From contig NZ_JAOBQJ010000006.1 of the NCBI RefSeq assembly GCF_026162425.1, positions 62,001 to 126,000 on the forward strand: a stretch of DNA of 64,000 nucleotides. Direction: 5' to 3'. Shown piece by piece: positions 1-12,842 of the stretch; within the stretch, counting starts at the first letter, position 1, and each line of letters starts with the position of its first letter. The position numbers and the translations under genes were made by a program. The notes under the pieces are model-generated. The model had not been told where the DNA came from and made no database searches. It was given only the letters and a program-made list of their open reading frames with translations. This DNA comes from Flexivirga meconopsidis (GTDB taxonomy: Bacteria; Actinomycetota; Actinomycetes; Actinomycetales; Dermatophilaceae).

Positions 1-1152
1 GTCGATCACCAGGTCGCCCTGGTGCAGCTCGTAGGTGTGCCCGCCGGGCGTGCGGGTGCCAAGGCGCGCCATCGCGCCGGGGCAGGTCTCGAGCAACCAG
101 GAGAAGTCCTCGCCGCCCAGCGACTGACGGGTCGGGACGACCGCCCCGTCGCCGATCGCGGCCGAAGCGGCCCGGCGCAGCAGGTCGACGGCGGCCCGGT
201 CGTTGACGACCGGCGGCACGCCGCGGATGTGCCGCACCTGCGCGCGCACCTGGTATGGCGCAGCGATCTCCTGCACCAGGCGCTCCACCAGACCATCGAG
301 CCGCCGCCACTCCTCGGCGTCCAGGATCCGCAGGGTGCCGAGAGCGTGCCCGGTGGACGGGATCACGTTCGCGGCGTTGCCCGCGTCGATCTGCCCCCAC
401 ACCAGCGCCACCCCGCCGCGTGGGTCGAGCCGGCGGCTGAGCGCGGCCGGCAGATCGGTCAGCACCTTGGCCAGCGCGAACGTCAGGTCCGCCGTCAGGT
501 GCGGACGCGAGGTGTGCCCGCCCGGCCCGGTCAGCGTCACGTCGATCGCGTCGCAGGCCGCGGTGATCGGACCGTCGGCGAGGCCGACCGTGCCAACGTC
601 GATGCTCGGGTCGCAGTGCACCGCCAGCACCCGGTCGACCCCGTGCATGGCACCGGCTTCGACCAGCTCGTGCGCGCCGCCGGGCATCACTTCCTCCGCG
701 GGCTGGAAGAGAAACCGGACGGCGATCCCGCGCTCGATCAATGCCGGCTCGATGGCCTTGAGGGCGAGCGCCGCGCCGAGCACCACCGTGGTGTGCACGT
801 CATGTCCGCAGGCGTGGCAGACGTCGGGCACGGTGGAGGCGTAGGAGAGTTCGCTGCGTTCGGGCACCGGCAGCGCGTCCAGGTCGGCGCGCAGCGCCAC
901 CCGGTGGCGTGGTTCGGTGGCGCCGAGGTCGGCGATCAGCCCGGTGCGCGGCAGGTCGGTGACGGCGATCTCGCGGGAGCGCAGCGTGTCGCGCAGGAAT
1001 GCCGTGGTGCGGGTTTCGGTTCGTGCCGTCTCGGGGTGAGCGTGCAGGTCGCGCCGCCACAACACCAACTGCGGCACCAGCGCGTCGACCTCGGCCAGCA
1101 GGGCGCGGGTCGTCACCGTCGAGGTCGCCGGATCGGCTGCAAGGTCGCTCAC
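1..1152 (-). CDS. M20-family amidohydrolase (partial, runs off window start)
   Basis: Reading leftwards from a GTG at 1152, the frame is open to base 1, so the C-terminus lies outside the window. The translation has the M20 (aminoacylase/hippurate hydrolase, AmiA-like) signature: a metal-binding CHACGHD motif, a later PAEEVMPGGA segment with the catalytic Glu, and ALRADLDALP near the N-terminus. Near the window edge it reads GGEDFSW, the M20 metal-binding Glu region. The family removes acyl groups from N-acyl amino acids or related amides using two metal ions in the cytoplasm. The exact substrate cannot be read from sequence. No in-frame ATG, GTG or TTG lies in the 16 codons upstream of the GTG, which supports the start. 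Confidence 0.85.
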   Translation of the reverse strand, partial: MSDLAADPATSTVTTRALLAEVDALVPQLVLWRRDLHAHPETARTETRTTAFLRDTLRSREIAVTDLPRTGLIADLGATEPRHRVALRADLDALPVPERSELSYASTVPDVCHACGHDVHTTVVLGAALALKAIEPALIERGIAVRFLFQPAEEVMPGGAHELVEAGAMHGVDRVLAVHCDPSIDVGTVGLADGPITAACDAIDVTLTGPGGHTSRPHLTADLTFALAKVLTDLPAALSRRLDPRGGVALVWGQIDAGNAANVIPSTGHALGTLRILDAEEWRRLDGLVERLVQEIAAPYQVRAQVRHIRGVPPVVNDRAAVDLLRRAASAAIGDGAVVPTRQSLGGEDFSWLLETCPGAMARLGTRTPGGHTYELHQGDLVID

Positions 1153-1201
1153 AAAGACTTGATGGTATGCCGCGGGCCTGCGCCCACGCCGGGCATGTCG
1201 G

Positions 1202-1579
1202 TCAATGGACCAGCAACACCAGGAACGGCGCCAGTCCTCGCTCTGCGCGTCGGCCGCGTTCGGCCAGGATGTCGGTGGCGACCTCGCGGGTGCTCTCGTC
1301 GAGCGACCCGGCGCCACGCCAGAGCACGAGGACGCCGGGTCGGGTGTCGACGTCGGTGAGGGAATCCTCGAGCGCGTCCCAGTTGTTGCCGAACCAGTCC
1401 GGCAGGTCAAAAGCGCTGCGGCATACGGCCAGGAAAGAAGCCTTGTCGTGCGCGTTGCGGGTGTCGAGATCGACGACCCGCCAGTTGTTTTCGCGGGCGA
1501 GCTGCTCCGCATCGTCGGCGTCGCTCGTGCGATGTATGCCGGAGCTCGCGTGCTCGATCAGACTCTGCACACCGGTCAC
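1202..1579 (-). CDS. Barstar-family ribonuclease inhibitor
   Basis: This 125-residue acidic protein has the barstar core: a WRVVDLD strand near residue 35, then a helix-turn segment with FGNNWDALEDSL around residue 65. The Asp/Glu-rich helix after NNWDAL is the part of barstar that plugs the barnase active site. Its start overlaps the stop of the upstream ribonuclease gene by 4 bases (ATGA), so the two should be translated together. The expected role is cytoplasmic protection against that ribonuclease. Family assignment is firm; that the adjacent enzyme is its partner is inferred from the overlap. Confidence 0.85.
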   Translation of the reverse strand: MTGVQSLIEHASSGIHRTSDADDAEQLARENNWRVVDLDTRNAHDKASFLAVCRSAFDLPDWFGNNWDALEDSLTDVDTRPGVLVLWRGAGSLDESTREVATDILAERGRRAERGLAPFLVLLVH

Positions 1580-2034
1580 TGGACGATCCTCCGGAAGCTG
1601 TCGTAGTGGTCGCTGGTGTAGTAGAGAGTGCCGTCCTTGCCGGCGATGATGCGACGCGCGCCACGATCCTTGGATCCCGGTGTCACCACGGTGTATTCAC
1701 GGTAGTAGCCGGATGGTTCGCGAGGCAGGATGCGTTCGCGGTTGCCGAAGACACCATCGTCCTGGCGGTATGGATAGGGGCCGCCCTTGGCGATCAGCGC
1801 CATGGTCGCCCTCGCCTCGGGCGGCAGGTCGCTCGCCGCGACCGTCGGCAGCCCGTCGCGGCGGCCCGCATCGCTCGCGGTCGCCGACAGGGTCCCGTGG
1901 CTGCTTGCCGCATCGCTGCCGGAGCTGCTGGCGCCGAAACAGCCGGCCAGCACCGAGAGCAGCGCGATGAGCACGATCAGCCCGAAGACCGCCGGAATGA
2001 ACCCATCCCGAATCTGCTTGGCGCGCTGCAACAT
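1576..2034 (-). CDS. Barnase/ribonuclease N1-type guanyl-specific RNase, predicted lipoprotein
   Basis: The 152-residue protein has a short basic N-terminus and a hydrophobic segment at about residues 12-31, ending in a lipobox-like LAGC with Cys at residue 32. A Ser/Ala-rich linker follows. The C-terminal RNase fold carries the barnase-type residues: Glu in YREYTVV, Arg in GARRI and His in SDHYDSF. It should cleave RNA after guanosine outside the membrane. It sits directly upstream of a barstar gene with an ATGA overlap, the usual toxin/immunity arrangement. Most barnases are freely secreted, so the lipobox is the unusual part. Whether it is a defensive toxin or a nutrient-scavenging RNase is open. 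Confidence 0.8.
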   Translation of the reverse strand: MLQRAKQIRDGFIPAVFGLIVLIALLSVLAGCFGASSSGSDAASSHGTLSATASDAGRRDGLPTVAASDLPPEARATMALIAKGGPYPYRQDDGVFGNRERILPREPSGYYREYTVVTPGSKDRGARRIIAGKDGTLYYTSDHYDSFRRIVQ

Positions 2035-2044
2035 TCGTCTCAGC

Positions 2045-3094
2045 CTAGCCGAGTGAGCGGTTGAGCTCGGTGATCAACGCGGGACCTCGGTAGATGAACC
2101 CGCTGTAGACCTGCACGAGCGAGGCGCCGGCGTCGATCAGCGCCTTCCCGTCGTCGGCAGTCATCACTCCCCCGACGCCGATGACAGGCAGCGGCGAGCT
2201 CTGCGCGACGCGACCCACGACATACCTCGCCCGCCGGGTGAGCGGTGCGCCCGACAACCCACCGGCCTCGTCGGCCAGCGGCAGGTCGGAGTCCGCGATG
2301 CCATCGCGACCGAGCGTGGTGTTGGTCGCGATGATCCCGCTCGCGTCGGCGCGCTGCGCCACCTCCAGCACGTCGTCGATCGCCTCGTCGGTCAGGTCGG
2401 GCGCGATCTTGACGAAGATCGGGGTGCCGCTGCGCTCGGTGGTGGCGACGACGAGCTCGGCGAGGAGTTCGGCGAGCGGCTCCTTGTCCTGCAGGGAACG
2501 CAGCCCGGGCGTGTTCGGACTGGAGACGTTGACCGCGAAGTAGTCGGCGTAGTCGTCGAGCGCGGCGAGGCTGGCCAGGTAGTCGGCGGTCGCCTCCTCG
2601 ACCGGCGTCACCTTGGTCTTGCCGATGCTCACCCCGACCGGGATGTCGATCGGGCCGGCTTGCTTCAACCGCTCGGCGAGGGCCTGCGCGCCGTCGTTGT
2701 TGAAGCCCATCCGGTTGATGATCGCGTCGCTGCCGCGCAGCCGGAACAGCCGTGGCTGCGGGTTGCCGGGCTGCGCCTGCGCGGTGACCGTGCCCAGCTC
2801 GACGTGCCCGAATCCCAAGTGTTCCCAGGCCTTCACACCGACGCCGTTCTTGTCGACCCCGGCCGCCAGGCCGACCCGGCCGGGGAAGGTGATCCCGGCA
2901 ACCTCCACGGGAGTCGTCGGCACCCGCAGCGCGCGCCCGATCGTGCGCAGCGCCGCCGGACGCTCGCCGAGCTGCTCCATGCGGGCCAGCGTCGCGTGAT
3001 GCGCGGCCTCTGCATCACCCCCGCCGATGCGAAAGAGCGTCGGCCGGATCGCCGCCCGGTAGCTTGCGTCGAGCGCGCGGGTCCGCAGGTCCAT
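2045..3094 (-). CDS. pyrD: Dihydroorotate dehydrogenase (quinone), class 2
   Basis: The 349-residue protein catalyses oxidation of dihydroorotate to orotate in pyrimidine synthesis and passes electrons to membrane quinone. It has the class 2 N-terminal extension (about residues 1-45, ending HHATLARMEQLG), then the FMN barrel: GLAAGVDKNG, ELGTVTAQAQPGNPQPRLFRL, INRMGFNNDG, NVSSPNTPGLRSLQ (catalytic Ser), KIAPDL, NTT and IGVGGV. All key segments are present at normal length. The ATG at 3094 lies well upstream of the first conserved block. It follows manC on the same strand after a short gap. Confidence 0.97.
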   Translation of the reverse strand: MDLRTRALDASYRAAIRPTLFRIGGGDAEAAHHATLARMEQLGERPAALRTIGRALRVPTTPVEVAGITFPGRVGLAAGVDKNGVGVKAWEHLGFGHVELGTVTAQAQPGNPQPRLFRLRGSDAIINRMGFNNDGAQALAERLKQAGPIDIPVGVSIGKTKVTPVEEATADYLASLAALDDYADYFAVNVSSPNTPGLRSLQDKEPLAELLAELVVATTERSGTPIFVKIAPDLTDEAIDDVLEVAQRADASGIIATNTTLGRDGIADSDLPLADEAGGLSGAPLTRRARYVVGRVAQSSPLPVIGVGGVMTADDGKALIDAGASLVQVYSGFIYRGPALITELNRSLG

Positions 3095-3118
3095 GCCGGT
3101 GAGTTTACGGACGCCCTG

Positions 3119-4219
3119 TCAGGTCAGATCGGCCCGGCCGTCGGCCTTGAGCCGCTGCACGACCCGCTTGACGTCCTGCGCCCGGGCACGGGTGGTGACC
3201 AGGACGGCGTCGGAGGTGTCGACCACGATGATGTCCTCGACACCGAGGGTGACCACCACCCGGCCAGACCGTGGTGCGATCACACCGGTCGTCTCCTGAG
3301 CGACGACATACTCGGACTTGCCGAGCACCTTGACACCGTCGGCGGATTCGGCGAGCAACGAGGCCAGCGAGTCGAAGTCACCGACGTCGTCCCAGTCGAA
3401 CTCACCCGGTATGACGGCAACTCGCCCGTCTGCGGCAGCGGGCTCGGCAAGGGCCTTGTCGATGGCGATCTCGGTGAGCCGCGGCCACAGCTCGGTGAGT
3501 CGGAGCGGGTTGTCGGCGATCGCGCGCAGGTCGGCCGCCAGACCCGGCTGATACTGGTCGAGCATCTCCAGCAGGACGGTCGCCTTGAAGACGAACATGC
3601 CTGCGTTCCAACGGTAATCGCCGCTGTCCAGATAGGACTGCGCGGTCGGCGCGTCCGGCTTCTCGACGAACGACTCGACACCGTGTGCTCGCGGGGCTCC
3701 CGCCACACCGAGCTGCGACCCCAGCTTGATGTAGCCGAAACCCGTTGCCGGACTTGTGGGTTCGATGCCGATCGTGACGAGCATCCCGGTCTCGGCGACG
3801 GCAACTGCCTCCCGCACGCTCCGGCGGAACGACTCGTCGTCGCGGATGACGTGGTCGGCGGCGAACGAGCCGATGACCGCGTCCGGATCCCGTTGCGCCA
3901 GGATCGCGGCGGCCAGACCGATGGCCGGCATGGACTCGCGCGGCGACGGCTCGACCAACAGCGAGTCGATGCCGAGGTCGGGCAGTTGCTCGCGCACCTC
4001 CTCCGCGTGCCGCAGACCGGTGACGATGAGCAGCCGTTGCTCGGAGAGCGGGGCCAGTCGGTCGACGGTGCCCTGCAGCAGCGACCAGCCGGACCCGGTC
4101 AGGTCATGCAGGAATTTCGGTGAGCCCGACCGGGACAGCGGCCACAGCCGGGTGCCGGATCCGCCCGCCGGAATGACGGCCCAGAATCCGTCGATCGGCC
4201 CCGCCGAGATCTCAGACAT
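3119..4219 (-). CDS. manC: Mannose-1-phosphate guanylyltransferase (GDP-mannose pyrophosphorylase)
   Basis: This 366-residue nucleotidyltransferase joins mannose-1-phosphate and GTP to make GDP-mannose. It shows the pyrophosphorylase signature PAGGSGTRLWPLSR at residues 17-30 with PKFL just after, SFAADHVI around residue 118, GIEPTSPATGFGYIK, FVEKPD, and a WNAGMF segment. It lacks the C-terminal phosphomannose isomerase domain of long ManC proteins, so it is the short GTase-only form. A divergent GT4 glycosyltransferase resembling GDP-mannose-dependent mannosyltransferases starts 96 bases away, suggesting a supply-and-use pair for mannosylated lipids or glycans. Gene naming (manB/manC) varies between genomes. 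Confidence 0.9.
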   Translation of the reverse strand: MSEISAGPIDGFWAVIPAGGSGTRLWPLSRSGSPKFLHDLTGSGWSLLQGTVDRLAPLSEQRLLIVTGLRHAEEVREQLPDLGIDSLLVEPSPRESMPAIGLAAAILAQRDPDAVIGSFAADHVIRDDESFRRSVREAVAVAETGMLVTIGIEPTSPATGFGYIKLGSQLGVAGAPRAHGVESFVEKPDAPTAQSYLDSGDYRWNAGMFVFKATVLLEMLDQYQPGLAADLRAIADNPLRLTELWPRLTEIAIDKALAEPAAADGRVAVIPGEFDWDDVGDFDSLASLLAESADGVKVLGKSEYVVAQETTGVIAPRSGRVVVTLGVEDIIVVDTSDAVLVTTRARAQDVKRVVQRLKADGRADLT

Positions 4220-4315
4220 GGGGCAGACGTTAAACCATGACGTTCACATGACGCTCACTGGACCGGGCGACTGCGGTTAACCCCGATTCCACCCGCCGCG
4301 CCGACGCTGAGGGTC

Positions 4316-5446
4316 GTGCGAGTAGCGATCGTGACCGAGTCGTTCCTGCCGACCCTCAATGGCGTGACCACCAGCGTGTGCCGTGTGCTCGACCATCTGG
4401 CCGACACCGGGCACGAAGCGATGGTCGTCTGCCCCGGCCCCGCGCCGACGGCATACCGCGGATTCGAAGTCCGCACGGTTCGTGGTGTCACCGTCCGCGG
4501 GTTCCGCGTCGGCGTGCCCACCTTCGAGCTGGAGCGGATCCTCGCCGACTACGCCCCGCAGGTGGTGCATGCGGCCTCGCCGTTCGGGCACGGTGCCCGC
4601 GGTCTCGCCGCCGCACGCAACCTCGGGCTCCCGTCGGTCGCGGTCTATCAGACCGACATGCCCACCTACCTCGCCCAACACGGCGGGCCCATCTCCGGCG
4701 GCGTCGAGCGCGCGACCTGGCGGTGGCTGCGTCATCTGCACTCGCTGGCCGACATCACTCTGGCGCCGAGTTCGACCACGCTGCAGGAGCTGAACGACCA
4801 CGGCATACCCCGCACCGCACTCTGGGGACGCGGTGTCGACACGGTGAACTACCACCCGGATCGTCGCTTCGACGAGGAAGTCACCGACCTGCGGCGCTGC
4901 GTCGCCCCGCACGGCGAGACCGTCCTGGGGTATGTCGGCCGGCTCGCGCCGGAGAAGGAGATCCACCGCCTCGCCGAGGTCGCGGATCTGCCGAACACCT
5001 CGGTGGTCATCGTCGGTGACGGCCCGTCCCGAGACCGACTGGAGCGGCTGCTGCCGAAGGCGCACTTCCTCGGCTTCCGCGAGGGCATCCCGCTGGCTCA
5101 GGCCTACTCTGCGCTCGACGTGTTCGTGCACACCGGCTGCCACGAGACCTTCGGGCAGACCCTCCAGGAGGCGATGGCGGCCGGCCTGCCGGTGGTCGCT
5201 CCGGCGGCCGGCGGACCGCTCGACATCGTCAAGCCGGGCGTCACCGGTCTGCTCTTCGACCCCGAGCACGACGGCGCGCTGCGCCAGGCGGTCGGCGGAC
5301 TCGCGTCCGACGAGTCGATGCGCGTGCGAATGGGCGCCAGCGGCCGCCGCAAGGTCGAGCAGCGCAGCTGGGCATCGGTCGTCGACCAACTGCTCGACTT
5401 CTACGCCGACGCGATCAACCCGGCATACGCCCGCCGCGTCGCCTGA
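4316..5446 (+). CDS. GT4 glycosyltransferase, GDP-mannose-dependent alpha-mannosyltransferase-like
   Basis: The 376-residue protein is a GT-B retaining glycosyltransferase of family GT4. It opens with MRVAIVTESFLPTLNGVTTS, the glycine-rich loop typical of PimB/MgtA-type mannosyltransferases. It carries GRLAPEKEIHRLAEV for nucleotide-sugar binding and the EX7E motif in HETFGQTLQEAMAAG. The neighbouring divergent GDP-mannose pyrophosphorylase supports GDP-mannose as donor and a lipid or lipoglycan acceptor. The GTG at 4316 is the only plausible start before the conserved MRVAIVTES; no clear Shine-Dalgarno precedes it, so the message may be leaderless. Acceptor specificity is inference. Confidence 0.85.
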   Translation: MRVAIVTESFLPTLNGVTTSVCRVLDHLADTGHEAMVVCPGPAPTAYRGFEVRTVRGVTVRGFRVGVPTFELERILADYAPQVVHAASPFGHGARGLAAARNLGLPSVAVYQTDMPTYLAQHGGPISGGVERATWRWLRHLHSLADITLAPSSTTLQELNDHGIPRTALWGRGVDTVNYHPDRRFDEEVTDLRRCVAPHGETVLGYVGRLAPEKEIHRLAEVADLPNTSVVIVGDGPSRDRLERLLPKAHFLGFREGIPLAQAYSALDVFVHTGCHETFGQTLQEAMAAGLPVVAPAAGGPLDIVKPGVTGLLFDPEHDGALRQAVGGLASDESMRVRMGASGRRKVEQRSWASVVDQLLDFYADAINPAYARRVA

Positions 5447-5498
5447 CCGGGTCGCGCCCGTCCACCTGGCCGTCCCCCGCGCTCGACCCCGGCAAAAG

Positions 5499-5566
5499 TC
5501 GACCCTCGGCATACGAACACGCCGAGAAACCTTCGATCGGCGGCGTGTCGGTATGCCGAGGGTCGA
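5499..5566. repeat. Long palindromic repeat, copy A
   Basis: Two 26-base arms (5499-5524 and 5541-5566) are inverted repeats with two mismatches around a 16-base loop. The arm core TCGACCCTCGGCATAC is shared with the element at 6637-6714. This copy lies in the 208-base gap between the GT4 gene and the DUF559 gene. It may end transcription of the GT4 gene, but the conserved arm sequence in two copies suggests a dispersed REP-like family. Confidence 0.85.
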
Positions 5567-5654
5567 GAAACGCCGCGGCTGGACACGGCGCCGGCTCGGC
5601 ACCCCTGTGGACAACGTCCGACGCCCCGTCCGGAAACCGCCGATGCTGGGGCGG

Positions 5655-6587
5655 ATGACGACCCCGTTCGACGATCGCCGACCGTTCCGGCCGGCCGGCG
5701 CGAAGTCCGCCGGCATCACCCGGGCGCAACTCACCGGCGACGACTACCGGCGGGTCTTCCGCGGCTGTTTCGTCGCGACCGGTCAGGACGTCGGCCTGCT
5801 CACCAGGGTCCACGCTGCCCTCGAGCTCGTCCCGATGTCGTATGGCGTGAGCCATCACACGACCGCGTCGCTCTGGGGCGCCGCGCCGCCGGAGACCTCG
5901 GACGTCCACCTCGCGGTGCCGCACAAGGTGCGCTGCGAGATCCCGGGGATCCGAGTGCACCGATTTCGCAAACCGCCAAAGATGGTGCAGCGCAACGGGG
6001 TTCGGCTGACCACACCGTTGGGCACGTACCTCGATCTGGCGCCGTTCACCGAGCTGGTCCCGCTCGTCACACTCGGCGACTCGCTGGTTCGCCATACCGG
6101 ACTCACCGCTGCCGACCTGGTGGCTGCCACGGCCGGGAAAGAAGGCGGCCGGGGCATCCGACTGGCCCGCCGGGCGGCCACCCTGGTGCGCAGCAACGTC
6201 GACTCGCCACGGGAGACAATGCTGCGGCTGTTGCTCGTGCTCGGCGGACTGCCCGAACCGGTCGTCGATCATCGCATCTACGCCTCCGACGGCAGGCTGC
6301 TCCGCCGGCTCGACCTGGCCTACCTCGAGCAGTTGCTCGCCATCGAGTACGACGGACGGCATCACATCGAGCGCACCGGCCAATGGCACGGCGACATCTT
6401 GCGACGCGAGGAGTTCGAGCAGCTCGGTTGGCGGTTCGTGGTCATCACCTCACCGGACATCTGGCGCACTCCCGGCGCGACACTCGACCGGGTCGGTGCC
6501 GCCCTTCGCGAGCGCGGAGTCGTGCTGCCCCGCCGTACCGACGCGTGGCGGGCGCACTTCCCCGAGCGCCGCGGCCTGGCCGGCTGA
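5655..6587 (+). CDS. DUF559 / AbiEi-like N-terminus, predicted PD-(D/E)XK nuclease-fold protein
   Basis: The 310-residue protein belongs to a family abundant in actinobacteria. The N-terminal part (GITRAQLTGDDYRRVFRGCFVA, then SHHTTASLWG) resembles the winged-helix AbiEi antitoxin-type domain. The C-terminal part has a Vsr/DUF559-like core: LDLAYLEQLLAIEYDGRHHI followed by REEFEQLGWRFVVI, with an Asp, a Glu and an Asp in nuclease-like positions. Substrate and role are unknown. The ATG at 5655 was chosen; an ATG at 5643 would add four residues. Two copies of one palindromic repeat bracket the gene, which is unusual and hints at an acquired or mobilised cassette. Nuclease activity is inference. 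Confidence 0.75.
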   Translation: MTTPFDDRRPFRPAGAKSAGITRAQLTGDDYRRVFRGCFVATGQDVGLLTRVHAALELVPMSYGVSHHTTASLWGAAPPETSDVHLAVPHKVRCEIPGIRVHRFRKPPKMVQRNGVRLTTPLGTYLDLAPFTELVPLVTLGDSLVRHTGLTAADLVAATAGKEGGRGIRLARRAATLVRSNVDSPRETMLRLLLVLGGLPEPVVDHRIYASDGRLLRRLDLAYLEQLLAIEYDGRHHIERTGQWHGDILRREEFEQLGWRFVVITSPDIWRTPGATLDRVGAALRERGVVLPRRTDAWRAHFPERRGLAG

Positions 6588-6636
6588 CCCGGCATACCCG
6601 CCCCGAGATCACGGCCGCGCGCGAGCGACCCTCGGC

Positions 6637-6714
6637 AAAAGTCGACCCTCGGCATACGGACGCGCCGCGAAACCGAGGTCTCGCGGCGCGTTGCTATGCC
6701 GAGGGTCGACTTTT
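6637..6714. repeat. Long palindromic repeat, copy B
   Basis: Arms of 34 bases (6637-6670 and 6681-6714) pair with three mismatches around a 10-base loop. The outer part, AAAAGTCGACCCTCGGCAT, is identical to copy A up to its arm core. On either strand the stem ends in a short T-run (TTTT), so it could act as a two-way terminator between the DUF559 gene and sdhB, which converge here. The length and the second copy at 5499-5566 fit a dispersed palindromic element better than a plain terminator. Confidence 0.85.
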
Positions 6715-6760
6715 GACGGAGCCGGGGCGCCCGACCAGCCGGCCGTATGACGTCAGCGCG

Positions 6761-7491
6761 TCAGCGCTTGGCCTTCATGAAGTCCCGGTTGAGCTGGTTG
6801 ATCACGTCGAGCGGGATCTCCTTGGGGCAGGCAGCCGCGCACTCGCCGAGGTTCTGGCAGCCGCCGAAGTCCTCGGCGTCATGCTGACTCAGCATCTTCA
6901 CCACGCGCGCGTCGCGCTCGGCCTGTCCCTGCGGCAACTCACCGAGGTGGGTGATCTTGGCGCCGAGGAAGAGCATGCCGGAGGCGTTCGGGCAGGCCGC
7001 GACGCAGGCGCCGCAGCCGATGCAGGTCGCGGTGTCGAAGGCGCGGTCGGCCTTCTCCTTGCGCACCTGCAGGTTGTTGGCCTCGGGCGCCGCGCCGGTG
7101 TTGACCGACACGTAGCCGCCGGCCTGGATGACCCGGTCGAACGCCGAGCGGTCCACGATCAGGTCGCGCACCAGCGGGAACGCCTCGGCGCGCCACGGCT
7201 CGATGGTGATCGTGTCGCCGTCGGTGAAGGACCGCATGTGCAACTGGCAGGTGGTGGTGACCTCCGGCCCGTGCGCCTCGCCGTTGATCATCAGCGAGCA
7301 CATGCCGCAGATGCCTTCGCGGCAGTCGGAGTCGAAGGCCACCGGCTCCTCGCCCTTGGCGTTGAGCTGCTCGTTGAGCACGTCGAGCATCTCCAGGAAG
7401 GACATGTCCTCGGAGATGTCCGAGACCGGGTAGGTGACCATCTCACCCGGTGCCTCCGGTCCGGCCTGTCGCCAGATCTTGAGCGTCAGAT

Positions 7492-7495
<4 letters not shown>
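6761..7495 (-). CDS. sdhB: Succinate dehydrogenase iron-sulfur subunit
   Basis: This 244-residue subunit carries electrons from the SdhA flavin to the membrane quinone. All three cluster sites are visible: the 2Fe-2S ligands in CREGICGMC and a later Cys in TTTCQLH, the 4Fe-4S motif [13 protein letters not shown], and the 3Fe-4S region [13 protein letters not shown]. The GTG start at 7495 overlaps the sdhA stop by 4 bases, so translation is coupled. The protein is last in the sdhC-sdhA-sdhB operon on the minus strand. The [17 protein letters not shown] ending matches the single-membrane-anchor (b558-type) enzymes. Confidence 0.97.
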
Positions 7496-9471
<1,976 letters not shown>

Positions 9472-9482
9472 GTTGGGCGTCC

Positions 9483-10205
9483 TTACTTGATTCCGCCGAA
9501 GAGGATGGCCAGCGGCGGTATGACGAAGCCGACGGCCACGACCAGTGCCACCACGGTGGCCGTGGTCTTGGCGATCTTGCGAGCGCGCGCGGTCGGCGTG
9601 AAGCCGAGCGTCTGCGAGGCGCTCCAGATGCCATGGTGCAGGTGCATGCCGAGCGCGATCATCGCCAGCACGTAGATCAGCGTCAGCCACCACACCTGGA
9701 AGCTGTTCACGACCAACAGGTAGGGGTCGTTCTTGATCGACACGGCATTGCCGCCGTCGCCGACGTTGATCTTGGGAATGGTGAACTGCAACAGGTGCCA
9801 GATCACGAAGAGCAGCAGGAAGAGGCCACCCCAGCGCATCCATTTGCTCGAAAAGGACTGTGCGATGGACTTCTTCACGACGTACCGCTGCGGTCGGGCG
9901 GCCTTGGCGCGCTTCCACAGCTGCGCCGCGGAGTAGACGTGCAGCACGACGCTGATGCCGAGCACGACCTCGAGGATCGTGAGCAGTCCGCGCCGGGGCA
10001 GCATCGGCTCGCCGATGGTGCGCAGGTGCTCGGAGTACTCGTTGAAGGCCTCATGGCCAGCGAACAACTTGAAGATGTTGCCGTACATGTGCGCGGCCAC
10101 GAAGAGCACGAAGATGAAGCCGGTGACCGCCATGAGGGTCTTGAGGAAGACGGTGCTTCCGGCTTTGCCGGTGCGCGGCGGCTTGGAGACGGTTGAGGTT
10201 GCCAC
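9483..10205 (-). CDS. sdhC: Succinate dehydrogenase cytochrome b558-type membrane subunit
   Basis: The 240-residue membrane anchor has five hydrophobic segments (for example [77 protein letters not shown] and a C-terminal [17 protein letters not shown]). Several histidines at helix ends can bind heme b. The single long subunit replaces separate SdhC/SdhD, as in the Bacillus-type and many actinobacterial enzymes. The GTG start at 10205 gives [16 protein letters not shown]. It is the first gene of the operon; about 85 bases separate it from the RNA ligase-like gene. Confidence 0.93.
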   Translation of the reverse strand: MATSTVSKPPRTGKAGSTVFLKTLMAVTGFIFVLFVAAHMYGNIFKLFAGHEAFNEYSEHLRTIGEPMLPRRGLLTILEVVLGISVVLHVYSAAQLWKRAKAARPQRYVVKKSIAQSFSSKWMRWGGLFLLLFVIWHLLQFTIPKINVGDGGNAVSIKNDPYLLVVNSFQVWWLTLIYVLAMIALGMHLHHGIWSASQTLGFTPTARARKIAKTTATVVALVVAVGFVIPPLAILFGGIK

Positions 10206-10289
10206 GATCTTCAGATTACGCCGGAAAGTACCTTGACATCGAAAGAAGGTCCACCTAAGTGGCGCGGGTCACACTCAGCGCGCGCTCAG

Positions 10290-12770
<2,481 letters not shown>

Positions 12771-12842
12771 CATTGCGGTGCAAGCGCCCACAGTCACCGC
12801 GGACGGCAAGCCCTGCACCTGATCCCGCGCTAGCCTCGCTTC

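Noticed and set aside
22-1359. 445-residue plus-strand frame over the M20 gene
   Set aside because: The opposite strand encodes a clear M20 enzyme; this frame has no family-like segment.
10229-10262. AGGT/ACCT imperfect palindrome upstream of sdhC, possible iron-box
   Set aside because: Too short and too far from the DtxR/IdeR consensus.
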